From NCBI GenBank assembly GCA_002221725.1, contig NJFT01000001.1, positions 456,230-520,229 on the forward strand: a stretch of 64,000 nt of DNA, given 5' to 3'. Source of the stretch: Scedosporium boydii (Eukaryota; Ascomycota; Sordariomycetes; Microascales; Microascaceae). The position numbers and the translations under genes are program-made. Under the pieces are notes generated by a model, which saw only the letters and a list, made by a program, of their open reading frames with translations, did no database searches and had not been told where the DNA came from. Below, one piece after another: positions 9,875-20,776 of this stretch; the first letter of the stretch is position 1; every line of letters begins with the position of its first letter.

Positions 9875-12620
9875 ATGAGGTAGGCTCATATTCCAGATTT
9901 TTTTTTTCGTTTCTACCCCTTTTGGCGGTCTGGCTAACAAAGCTTTGCAGTTCCCCATTGCGACCTAACCCGGCATCCGCTAACCGCGGCGCGACTCCAC
10001 GGGCGAGTCGCAAGCGCTCTCGAACCGGAGGCGACGATGGCAATTCGTCAGTAGGGGCTGCCAGCAGCCCGATGCCTTCCTCTCCACCAGCCTTCAACAT
10101 TGCGCATGGAGTAGACGATGACGACGATATCGAGGAGGATGTTGAGATCCAGGATGACATTGATGACCTCGATGAGATGGCTGAGGAAGGCGTTGACCTC
10201 TTCCGTGAAGGCTTCGAGCGAGACTATGAAGAAAAGATGACAGAAGATGGCTATGAAGAGATCGGGCTTGATGACGAGGGCGACTATGAAGCCATGTCTA
10301 TTGCTGAGAGGCGGCGCCTTGAAGCCCGTCTCAACAAGAGAGACCGGGAGGTTGCCCGGCGAGCAGCGATCCCCGCCGCATTCCTTCCAGGCGAGGACGA
10401 TGATGGCGATATCGACTTATCAGCCCAGCCACGTCGTCGCCGACACCACTACGATGAAGACCCAGACGAGGACATGGACGGCGATATCATGGAGGAAGAA
10501 CTCTCCCTTGAAGCCCTTCAGGATGTCAAGGCCTCTAGTCTAACAGAATGGGTCTCTCAACCCGCAGTCCAGCGAACGATTCGGAGAGAGTTCAAGGCTT
10601 TCTTGACCTCATACATTGACGAAAACGGATCCTCTGTCTACGGTAACCGCATCCGCACGCTCGGTGAGGTCAACGCCGAGTCCCTCGAAGTCTCCTACGA
10701 CCATCTATCAGCCTCCAAAGCGATTCTCGCGTACTTCCTTGCTAATGCACCGGCCGAGTTACTCAAGCTGTTTGATGAGGTTGCCATGGATGTCGTCCTC
10801 CTCCACTACCCCGACTACGAACGAATTCACTCCGAGATCCACGTCCGCGTTATTGACCTGCCCGTCCACTATACCCTGAGGCAGCTTCGTCAGTCCCACT
10901 TGAACTGCCTCGTCCGAGTCACCGGCGTTGTCACTCGGCGTACCGGCGTCTTCCCTCAGCTCAAGTATGTCAAGTTTGACTGTACAAAGTGCAAGGCGAC
11001 GCTCGGTCCCTTCCAACAGGAATCCAACGTCGAGGTCAAGATCACGTACTGCCAGAACTGCCAATCACGCGGACCCTTCACTCTAAACTCGGAAAAGACG
11101 GTTTACCGCAACTACCAGAAGATCACCCTCCAAGAATCGCCAGGAACCGTGCCAGCAGGTCGCCTACCACGATCCCGGGAGGTCATCCTTCTCTGGGATC
11201 TCATCGATCTGGCAAAGCCTGGAGATGAGATTGAAATTACCGGAATTTACAGGAATAACTATGACGCGCAGCTCAATAACCGCAACGGCTTCCCTGTATT
11301 CGCCACTATCCTCGAGGCCAACAACGTTGTTAAGTCTCATGATCAGCTCGCCGGATTCCGCCTTACCGAAGAGGATGAGCATGAGATTCGAAAGCTTTCG
11401 CGCGACCCTAACATTGTCGACAAGCTCATCAACTCGATCGCGCCATCTATTTACGGCCACACCGACGTGAAAACCGCCGTCGCGCTGTCTCTCTTTGGTG
11501 GTGTCTCCAAGACCACGACTGGTGGGCACCGTATCCGTGGAGATATCAACGTCCTCCTCCTCGGTGATCCCGGAACTGCCAAGTCGCAGGTTCTCAAGTA
11601 CGTTGAGAAAACGGCACACAGAGCTGTCTTCGCTACAGGCCAAGGCGCTTCCGCTGTCGGTCTCACTGCTAGTGTCCGGAGAGACCCGGTGACGAGCGAG
11701 TGGACTTTGGAAGGTGGCGCCCTTGTGCTTGCGGACAAGGGAACCTGCATCATCGATGAGTTTGACAAGATGAACGATCAGGACCGTACCTCTATCCACG
11801 AGGCCATGGAACAGCAGACCATCTCCATCTCCAAGGCAGGTATTGTTACCACGCTCCAGGCTCGCTGTGGTGTCATCGCCGCTGCCAACCCTATCGGTGG
11901 AAGATACATTTCTACTAAGCCTTTCTCGATGAATGTCCAACTCACGGAGCCTATTCTGTCGCGTTTCGACATTCTCTGCGTGGTGCGCGACACCGTCGAC
12001 CCGGAAGAGGACGAGAGACTCGCCAAGTTCATCGTCGGCTCTCACAGCCGCAGCCACCCGTCCTCGCAAGCCGCCGCTCAGGATTCAATGGAAGTTGAGC
12101 CGGATTCGGCCAGGCGGGACACTCAAGAAGCGGGCTCTAGCGCAAAGGAGGGGGAGATTCCTCAAGAACTTTTGAGGAAATATATCCTCTATGCCAGGGA
12201 ACGATGCTCGCCGAAGCTCTACCATATGGATGAGGACAAGGTCGCGCGTCTCTTTGCCGATATGCGTCGAGAGTCCCAGGCAACCGGCGCTTACCCCATT
12301 ACTGTAGGTCTTATCACAAATCTCTAATTTCCCCGAATGAAGTGGCTCCGTAGACTAACTGTATGTTTTTCTAGCTCCGTCATCTTGAAGCCATCATCCG
12401 TATCAGCGAGGCCTTCTGTCGTATGCGTCTCTCGGAATACTGCTCGTCCCAGGATATCGACCGCGCCATCGCTGTGACGGTCGAGAGCTTCATCGGCAGT
12501 CAGAAGGTGAGCGCGAAGAAGGCGCTGGCGAGAGCGTTTGCCAAGTATACACTCGCAAGACCGGGCGGCAAGGCGAAGAGGGCGGCGGCTGGTAGGGGCT
12601 CGGCAGCCGTGGCTGCGTAG
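9875..12620 (+). CDS. mcm2: DNA replication licensing factor MCM2 (minichromosome maintenance helicase subunit)
   Basis: Three exons, 9875-9879 (five bases, ATGAG), 9951-12303 and 12375-12620, give 867 aa. The product begins MSSPLRPNPASANRG, as in fungal MCM2 proteins. The acidic Ser-rich N-terminus (about 20-200) is the histone-binding and kinase-target tail. A zinc finger uses C346, C349, C369 and C372. The AAA+ core has Walker A GDPGTAKS at 540-547, Walker B IIDEFDKM with D604/E605, and an arginine finger in LSRFD at R673. The C-terminal winged-helix part lies in exon 3. MCM2 is part of the hetero-hexameric MCM2-7 helicase loaded at origins and acts in the nucleus. The very short first exon is fixed by the perfect phase join (AG|T = Ser) and would be missed by simple ORF calling. 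Confidence 0.97.
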
Positions 12621-13063
12621 ATGATGATGTGTACAAGAGAAAAAAAAAAGTAGCCTTCTAAACCCAAACTTCTACGAGGGGCTGCTGATCGGGAGATCCA
12701 GTGACAAGATTGTCTAAACGTTGATGATGATTTTTTATGTGGTGAATGAGTTACAGTATGAAGGCCGGGTGTGTCGAAAGGAGTTTGGGGGGACAAGGGT
12801 TATAGATGATATCTGACTGAGTCTCTTATGTCTGCTGGGATTGGTATGAGTGTCATTGATGGGTTTTAATTCGGTATTTGTTATTGTTTGCGTTGGTTTT
12901 ATATAATGGGAAGAAACAAAGAACTGGCATTTTTAATCTAGTCCTCGCGTCTGAATGTACCTCCGTCAATGTGGTGAAACCTGGCATGGATCGAAATCAC
13001 CTTACAGGTCCTGCAAAACGTCGCAACATCTCTCTTCTAGCTGTTCTTCTTATTCTTCCCCCG
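12621..13063. other. convergent 3' region
   Basis: Lies between the ends of MCM2 and the acidic protein on the other strand. An A-rich run at 12640-12650 follows the MCM2 stop. Nothing else was recognised. Confidence 0.4.
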
Positions 13064-14365
13064 TTAGTGATTCGCAGCGAAGGTATCAAGGAATTCCTCA
13101 AAAGCCGCAAACTTCTCCTCCAGCGTCGCAGCACCCCTTGGATTTCCATTGCCGGAAGCCGTATGGAAAAACACTCTCGAAAATGAAGTGGGCATTCGCG
13201 GCGTGCGGGGCTCAGCGATGGTGGTGGGAACGGGGTGAAAGACCGGGCCGGCGGGGAAGAGCTCGGAGTCGTGAATCCAGAGAGTGCGCCGGACGTTGTT
13301 CTAAAAGGTCTCGACGGAGGCTGGGTCGCGGTCATGTGCGCGAGGTTCGTCGTTAGATTCCTCTTCCGAGGTAGTCTCCGACGGCTTGTCAACCACCTTG
13401 GAAGGCTTGTCACTGGGCGGCGGTACCGTGGGTTCATCGGGCTCTGAGGGTGTGCTGGTTTGCGGTTCTTCTAGTTTAGGATAAGAGTTCGCTGGATCGA
13501 TGGGGCTTTCGACATTGGGAACTTCGTCGTCGGAGTTGTCTTTTAGCTCCTCGTCCTCGAGGATAGATGTGGTCGGGCTATCAATGATATTTTTCTTGGG
13601 TTTGGATTCTAAACCTTCGTCCGGCTCCTCGGTCACGTCTTTGTCCTCCACCGAGTGGACACCGTGACTCTCAGGTTGCTTGGTATCCTTCGCCGGTTCA
13701 TCCTTTACGCTCTCATCGACGTCTCCTTCTGTGTTCACGGCCGTCTGCTCTTGTTCGTCCTCAATCGCGGTGGCTAGTTCGTCGCGCACACCATCATCCT
13801 TAGAATCATCTGCGCCCTTCCTTCCCGTGCCGGAATCACTCTCGAGCTTGGAAACAGATGCGTCGTCCCGAATGTCATCAGTCGCCTTTGCGACATCATC
13901 GCCGTCGCCCATAACCTTGACATCGTCATCGGATTTCTTCGTCGCGGACTCGGTGCTCTCAATTGGCGTCGCATCTTGCTTTGGAGCATCTTGCTTCGAA
14001 GCATCTTCCTTAGGAAGCTCTTGCTTCTCAACCGTAGCGCTCGGTAATGTGTCACTACCACCCTTAGCGACAGGCGGATCCTCCTTCTTCACATCGACCT
14101 TGCCCCAAGACCTAACCCGTCCCGGAACCCTATTCCCGGCACCGGCGAGACCCTTGTCGGGGGGCGCAATCGGCGTCGCATTCCTTTCGAACTTGGCAAT
14201 CATGTCCCTCACGGATCCACTGGCGGTGCGAATCTGCGCAACCGGTTTGGAGTCGCCATTGGACCCTCCCACCGCGACTCGCCTCTGCTTCGGAACTCCG
14301 AGGGAGTCGGAGACTGTGGGCGGGTCAACCGGGGAAGCTGGAGGCGACGTGTCTTCCGAGGCCAT
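13064..14365 (-). CDS. acidic disordered protein, reading frame split by one TAG
   Basis: The frame opens at ATG 14365 and runs 354 codons to a TAG at 13303-13301. It continues in the same frame for 78 more codons to TAA at 13064. The first part is disordered and very rich in D, E, K, S and T, with a more ordered patch near residues 45-95 (TASGSVRDMIAKFERN, GRVRSWGKV). The part after TAG (RRTLWIHDSELFPAGPVFHP ... EEKFAAFEEFLDTFAANH) looks like a folded or helical C-terminal domain. Either an intron ends at CTTTTAG (possible but weak donor GTGGTT at about 13396, in-frame length 96), or CAG mutated to TAG, or the stop is read through. Function is unknown, and whether the full-length protein is made is unresolved. 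Confidence 0.6.
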
Positions 14366-15206
14366 GGTGGGATATAGTGGGGATCGGTCAATTGATGGTT
14401 TTCGCGTCGAGCAGGGAGTGATTTTATTGGCGATACATGTATGAGGGGAGAATGAGGATTGGATGAAGGTAGGAGACGAAGATATCGATGAGAGTGAAGG
14501 GGGGGGAAGAAGCTTCGAGGTGGGTAGGTTGTAGGAATAAGGTTTTATGGTGGCGCCTTGCGTGATGTTTATTGGTACGACTGGAACAAGATGTGCCAGA
14601 AGAGCGACGAATTTGGTTCTGAGAGGGAACTAAAACTGTTTCGAGGCTTGGGGCGGGAGACGATTCAAATTGATGTGGTTGTGGTCCACTTCTGTAAGAT
14701 CGATGTGGGGGAAGGAGCAGGTGGAGGAGGATGACAACATTGAAGATCGACGAGGTCAAAGGTGAGATTGAGATGGCAATAGAATCAAGAATGGGACAAA
14801 CTCTGATTGATTGAAATGACTTGAATCAATCAAGTTATTGACTGATGATGACTCTCGGCCGCTTACTTCGGTACACACACACATCTTCCATTTCTTCCAT
14901 TAAAGCCCAGAATTGATCAAAATCGTCACTAGCTTGCTTTTTCTACGACGTTTGTGTCTTAGTCTCGACAATGCATCAGAGAGAGCCCGGGCAAGAGATT
15001 ACGACTGCCGCATCGCGATTCCCACTACAAGTCGACTTCTAAGTGCTCAAACTAACATGGAATGATAACGAGGTTATCGCCAAGGGACGCTCTGGGACTT
15101 ACACCATTGCATTGCTAGATTGGGCGTCACACTCACCATGTATTCATGGGGCAACTGACGTTGTGCGATGATATGAGACTCGGAGAAGGTAATGGGCGCA
15201 TCTTAC
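14366..15206. other. intergenic stretch upstream of acidic protein
   Basis: Contains an 8-bp inverted repeat (GATTGATT at 14805-14812 and AATCAATC at 14824-14831, 11-bp loop). No coding signal was seen. It probably holds the promoter and 5' UTR of the acidic-protein gene. Confidence 0.4.
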
Positions 15207-16067
15207 TTAGAAAGGACGCAAGCTCGATAGACCACCACTCTCGACCCACTCAATGCACTCTTTCTCACGCTCCTTGATCCAAACCTTGTCCTCGTCCTCG
15301 TCCTCGTCCTCGCCTCTAAACGAGTACCACTCCGTTCCGTCCTCCATATCTCGGAAAATCTGCTCGAGCTCTCTGACCGACTGATATCCTCCATTCCAGC
15401 ACATGGAGATGATTTCATCCTCGACTGAGTCTGTCAGTGGTGGGAACTTCTTCTCTCTCAGCATGTTCATAAGCGCTGTAACGTCTTTCTCATCCGCATG
15501 TGGATAGTGGCCACGCATGATACTATACATAACCGAACCAATGACGAAATTCTCGGTAACAGCACCAGCAATGCCATAACCCAAGCCCTCCTCCTTAGCT
15601 AGCATCCGGGCGAAGGGCTCCGTGCCTGCGGGCAGACGAGAGCCGATAGCTAGGGCGGAGCCGAGATCATGGATGCGTAAGTTGCCCTGCTTGTCGACTA
15701 AGATGTTCTCAGGACGGAGGTCGCCATGTGCAAGGCCCTCCCGTTCTAGGAAGGCCATTCCTCCGCATATCTAGCCCATCCAGCGGAGACAGGCCTGCTT
15801 GTTGTAGGTGTAGCCCCCCGCGCAGATTACCATTGTGAGATTGCTGGCGGCGAGTAGCATGAACGTCGCAGCGCCAGGGGCCATATAGAAGCAGTTGATA
15901 AGATATGGGCTCTTGTGGCCGAGAAACTCAATGGTCTTTTGCTCGTTGTCGAACTGCTCTTTCGAGACGCTGAGCTTGCGTGGGACTTTGACGGCAACGA
16001 GACCGCTGAGTTTCCAGACTGCACCGTTGGCGCCAAGGCCAACTAGGTCAGCGGCCTCTAGAGCCAT
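15207..16067 (-). pseudogene. broken protein-kinase-like gene (in-frame TAG)
   Basis: The frame starting at ATG 16067 encodes a kinase N-lobe: glycine loop GLGANGAVWKL and VAVKVPR with the ATP-binding lysine. It then meets a TAG at 15773-15771. The same frame continues with HGDLRPENILVD (catalytic HxD loop with its Asn) and IHDLGSA (the DFG-equivalent) to a stop at 15207, about 287 codons in all. The two halves match the order of a single kinase domain, so the stop interrupts a once-intact gene; no GT donor lies near enough to splice it out. The change fits CAG to TAG. The C-terminus has a DEDEDEDK acidic run from a repetitive stretch. It resembles the expanded kinase-like families of Sordariomycetes. 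It is head-to-head with the broken gene at 16859. Confidence 0.7.
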
Positions 16068-16858
16068 CAGGGATGGCACTGATCTGTTCGCTCCTAGTTA
16101 CAGATCGAGCATGTAGGTCCAGCTTGGTCTTGATAGTGCTGATGCTTCAAGACGATCTTAAGATTCTGCGCGGCTATGGGGCTCAATTGAGTTTTGGACG
16201 CTGCTTCCATGGGCAGTTTCCAACACCGTGTTTTTGGTTGGACATCGAGGATTTGCGGTTTGAGAGTTTGAGGGGAGCCAATCGGCGGCTACTCTTTTTG
16301 TGGCACACCGACTTCGCGTAGATGCATTCCTTCGTAAACCGCCTTGCAGATGTCGTCCCAGTTTAGGCAACAAGCCGGTTTGGCAATAAAATCTATCGGA
16401 GCAGGGTATGCTATATTTCGTAGACCTTTTCAAAGGTCACCCTCATTTGCTGTCGCCGTCTGAGGGGATATGTGAGGCTATGGTGGTACCTTGTCTATCC
16501 TCGTATTATTAAAGTCCTCCATCCTCTGATGACAGGTTGCATTGGATCGAGGAGAGAGCCCCGTCTAGTTAAGACTGGTGAGTTGGTATGACTCTGGAGG
16601 GAAAACTCATAGGCGTAGCCGCCGAACTGATGACAATGATAATATCATTGGTGATTAGTATTCTATATCCTTACAATGTAGCAAGTGTGACTGACTGAAT
16701 GCCGAATCACTTTGCCACATATCGTTTTCGCCAAACTGACTTTCGCTTTCTTCTGTTGAAATCCCCCACACCAGCTACGGGATGCTTTACGTCCTTCGAC
16801 GCTAATATAGTTACGAACTGAGGCTTGACTTGTCTCTCCTCCGACTCGGACAAAGAAA
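16068..16858. other. spacer between two divergent kinase-like pseudogenes
   Basis: Presumed former bidirectional promoter. No gene or repeat was recognised. Confidence 0.4.
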
Positions 16859-18218
16859 ATGGGTGCCCTTTACTTTTCAAGGTGCCACATCGACGATCGC
16901 TTCACCACGGAGAGATTATACCCACTTCCCGATGGTGGAAATCAACGGTTCGTACGGGACTGGGACCGGTGGCTCTCGTTTGACGTCCTTGTACGCAACG
17001 AGGAAGTTGAACGGGAGTTTGTCTTGAAGTCCATCAAGAAGTTCGTCAACGACCTTCCCGCCGATGTGGTCCAGGTTGAAATCGATTCCAAAGATGGCGC
17101 ACTTTTGCCTAGGTCATCAGATCCCGAAAATGACCGTGCCTGGGTCCCCCTTTACCCGCCACGTACTGATTTTCCCCGGCGCGTGGCCACGATACGCCGC
17201 GGTGACCTCACGAAGGTTGACCGACTGGGAGTTGAAGTCGACTTGGCGGCCTACTCACCCCTTGCCAGCCCGGGCGAGACGAGGCAGGTAGTGTTCAAGT
17301 ACTACATCGACCAGGGCAATGTTGCCATTTGGTGGCATGAGGCGAATTGTGTCATGCGTATGCCAAGACACCCTAACATTGTGCCCTTCGACGCTCTCGT
17401 CGTCGACAAGGTTGGTGGAGTGGAGAGTGTTGTAGGCTTCACCACTCGCTACATACCGGGCGGTAGCCTTGCGGAAAATAAAGATCGCGTCTTCAAACTC
17501 AAGTATCTGGAGGAGCTCATCAATGTTAGTGATTATTCTCTTTCTTACGTTCCCTACGCTCAACCTGCTGATTATCAGATGCCGCCGAACAGGCTGTCGA
17601 TTACCTCAATCTCCGCCTGGGAATTGTCCATGGCGAAGTATGCTTTTGGAAACTTCTCATTGAACCCGAGACAGATACCATTCAGTTATGCGATTTTAGC
17701 TGGAGTGCCAAACTAGGTTGGGAGGGAGACATGAGCAACCAGCAAGAATTTCGATATGACGCGGACCGAAACGACGTGAAATTTGTGATATTTACGCTCT
17801 ACGAAATCATCACGCGCGAGTTCCGCTTCCGCTTGGATTTCTACCCCGATGAATTGGATGAGCCAAGATCATGCGGAAGCCAAAATGGAAGAAGCATCGA
17901 AATGCACAGCTTGACAGCCCTGTGGAGGAATATCGCCGGGTCCTCGGTGAATGGGTCAAGCGCAGGGCCCAGATCGACAAAAAGATTGATCATTTTACCA
18001 AGGCATCGGAGCCCCTGAACTGGCCGCTCTTGGTCGTACCCCCAGACATGGCAATAGACTTAGGCAACTTTAAAAGGCGGGATGCCATGCGCAGTACACT
18101 CACCAGGCTTGGGAAGGACTTCCTGAGATGGGAGCGCCCGCCGACGCAAGCCCTACCACTTCCCGATGGCCTGCGTCTCCTTGAAACTGGGGAGGTTGTT
18201 CGCGACGACGAACTTTGA
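16859..18218 (+). pseudogene. broken protein-kinase-like gene (frame breaks)
   Basis: The ATG at 16859 opens a frame through a divergent N-lobe (QVVFKYYID, PRHPNIVPFDALV, RYIPGGSLAENK) up to about 17524. A probable intron (GTTAGT at 17525 to TTATCAG at 17578) should follow, but it leaves the wrong phase for the next coding stretch (EQAVDYLNLRLGIVHGE ... QLCDFSWSAKLGWEGD), which is plainly the C-lobe. A second break at about 17860-17866 (GATGAGCCAAG, one base short) shifts to the frame of EEYRRVLGEWVKRRAQIDKK, ending at 18218. The catalytic loop reads HGEVCFWKL where relatives have HxDxxxxN, so the catalytic Asp and Asn are missing. It is most likely a decayed pseudokinase gene. A rare non-canonical splice cannot be excluded for the first break. 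Confidence 0.65.
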
Positions 18219-18968
18219 GGCTCTTCTTCCGCTGGGAAGTCAGGTAGTTAGCTGTCCTGTCGCTGATTCGCCTTGACGGTTAGAAATCCTAGTCTCCCAA
18301 GGAGAGCTTTTGGTCAAGATTTCTATAGAGAGCCGAGTTTGTGCGGGTTGACAAGTGTAATAATCGTCACCATTGAGATGATAGTGTGCGGCGATTCCTT
18401 TGAACGCTAGGTTCAAGCACCTCCGCGTTGAATTTTAAAGAAATAAACGTAGTAGGAGTCCTCCGAATCCAGCAGTTCAATCATTTATGGCAAACCAATC
18501 TGAATTCAAGTATTCCCTACACTTCTTATTACGTTGCAAGGCGTGAACTTCGACTTGGCGGATTCCCTTATGAATATTGAGACCCGCTCAGATTCCGGTG
18601 CCGAAGTACAAAAAACAAAGTGATATCAATTATAAAGGTATCGCTAGTTGTCTTATGAAATGCCTTAATGCTGTCTTTGGGTGCTTGGAGTAGAACCTGT
18701 CATGAAGGCCCAGTTTTCACTCACCGGTTCAAACTCCCGGCGTATCGGAGGATCGGCGCCAAGGAGGGGCCGGGACGGCGGACTGAAAACGGAAGGTTTT
18801 CGGGTTGTTTAAAGAATCCTGATAAACGCATAAATTCCGTGCCTTATTAGAATACATGCATCAATCCACACTCATCTTCACAACCCAGCCTTAATCCAAC
18901 ATCAATCAACATTGAAGCCTTCCCAAGCCAAGCCCCGAGCTCCAAATCCCCCCAAAGCTATAGCAACC
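18219..18968. other. intergenic stretch, nothing recognised
   Basis: AT-rich flank between the kinase-like pseudogene and the TRAPP subunit gene. A GGTTCAAAC motif at about 18725 is not part of a tRNA. Confidence 0.4.
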
Positions 18969-19671
18969 ATGACAACTTCATCCGCCTCAATAGCCTACAT
19001 AGGCATAATAGGCCGCAACGTACGTTTCGCCCTCCCCCTTGCCAGATTCCTCTGGCTAGGCAACCACCCGCTAACCTTCCCATCTCTCCACAGAACAACC
19101 CCCTCCACACAACGATCCTGTCCCCCATCCGCACGCCGCTCCAATTCTCCCTCCTCCTCTCCAGCACAATCGACATCTTCGACATGCGCGCTAAGTCCTC
19201 CGCCCCGACCTCCTCGTCTGCCTCCGCCTCTCCCAACCTAACGGGCGAGCTCGGCCTCCTGCACGCCGTGGACGACCGACTGGCCGCGTACGGCTTCGAG
19301 ACGAATACGGGCGTGAGGTTCGTCGTGGTGGTGGATGTTAGAGCTGGGGAGGATGGGATTAGAACTGGTGTCGGGCTGAAGGATTCGGATGTGCGACCTG
19401 TGAGATCTCTCTCCCCGCTCTCTCCCCTTCCCCGCGCAGGCACGACGGGAGGTGATTTTTTTTTTTTCTTTTTTTGCTAACAATTACTGTTGCGCAGGCA
19501 TTTAAAGCTTTACAATCGGCGTATGTCGCCCTCCTGCAGAACCCCTTTTACGATCCGGACGAACATACCCCGCCCTATGGCCAGGGAGGCAAGAAGATTG
19601 CCAGCCGGAAGTTTTCCGCCGAGGTGAGGAGGATAGGAGAGAAGTGGCGCCCAGGGATTACCGCCATATAA
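18969..19671 (+). CDS. TRAPPC2L: TRAPP complex subunit, TRAPPC2L/Tca17-like (sedlin family)
   Basis: Three exons (18969-19019, 19094-19399, 19498-19671) encode 176 aa, all joined in phase 0. The start MTTSSASIAYIGIIGRNNNPL and the segments FSLLLSSTIDIFDMRA, LLHAVDDRLAAYGFETNTG and VRFVVVVD form the longin-like fold of sedlin-family proteins. PAFKALQSAYVALLQNPFY and the C-terminal helix RKFSAEVRRIGEKW complete it. Such subunits help assemble TRAPP, the Rab-activating tether acting between ER and Golgi and within the Golgi. A Ser/Ala-rich insertion (AKSSAPTSSSASAS) sits after the second strand. Intron 2 carries a long T tract just before its acceptor. Both introns fit consensus and together restore the full domain, so confidence is high. 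Confidence 0.85.
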
Positions 19672-20776
19672 AGGTTCCTGTGATGTGGGTGTTGTAAAGC
19701 CTTTTCTGATGAATTAATACGCGAGAATGGGCCGTCATAAGAGTTTGATGTGGATTTGGTAGTTTTGATAGATCAACCAACAATGATTGGGAAAAGGTCG
19801 ACCCAGAGGCGTTTGGCAGGGGGTAATACCATGATTTTTACACAGCATCTCATCACGGACTGTTTATCCGAGGGCGACTCAAGGCCCCCTTCCTGTACTG
19901 AATACAATGTTGCTCAACGATTAAACCTGGGCGACAAGTATAGTAGCATGTTTCTTTACTTAGCCATATACCCAATATGTTTTACAAAGACTACAAGGAG
20001 TTTCACTAAAGGTTCAAAAGTGGTTTGGGTCACATCCACACCCCCGACATTCCTTATTAACCTGATACCTAGCACTATATCTAAAATTACCACTCCACCA
20101 ACTCGTCGATACATGAGAGCCAAACCGTATCCTTCCATCTTCCATAGCTGCCACCGCAGATGGAGCTAAAAAGCTCAAAGAGCGAACAAAGAAGTAAAAG
20201 GGGGTTGTTGTGTAATGTAGCCAGAGGCTTAAGTACTTGTGTTGTGCATGTGGTAGTGATGAGTGAAGAGTCACAGAAGGCTGAAAGGGGTCGCATGAGG
20301 CAAAGAAAGCCCAGGGTGTGAATAAGTCTCGCCCTGGACAGGACTGACTGCACCAGGCATGTAGCAGAAGCAGATGCGAAGGAACAAGGTGACCAGGTTG
20401 GCTGATAGCTAACTAAAATAGAATCAAGAAAAGAAAAGGGGAAAAAGAAAACACCACCCTTAAATGCAGTAATAACCGATCTTCTCCGGGAACCCGTAAT
20501 AAAACGCCTACTTTCATGCTCCGATGTACCTCCCGCTCGTATAATGCTTCATGTGTAGAAGAAAGTCTCCCGACCGATCTGCTGGCAGAAGAAAAACCCG
20601 AGATTGTGCATCCAGGATGTTGGAAACATAAGTCGTGATTGACACCCCCGATTTAGATGCAGAGGAGAGTCGGGAGCAGAGGATGAGTTGGGTGTTGGCA
20701 TAGGAGGGGAAAGGCTCCCACCCATGTCGAGAAGCCTTTTCTTGATGCCCGCGGAGCAACACCAGGGCCGGCCGAC
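19672..20776. other. convergent 3' region, no gene
   Basis: Lies between the TRAPP subunit and the HAPSTR1-like gene that end toward each other. The ORFs here (e.g. 19750-20169) have no coding character. Confidence 0.4.

Noticed and set aside
13301..15773. Reassigned TAG codon (TAG = Gln)
   Set aside because: Other genes in the window, such as the oxidoreductase at 181-1328 and the coiled-coil gene at 2881-4495, end with TAG in the expected place.
18725..18745. GGTTCAAAC motif suggesting a tRNA T-loop
   Set aside because: Flanking bases do not pair and no A box lies upstream.
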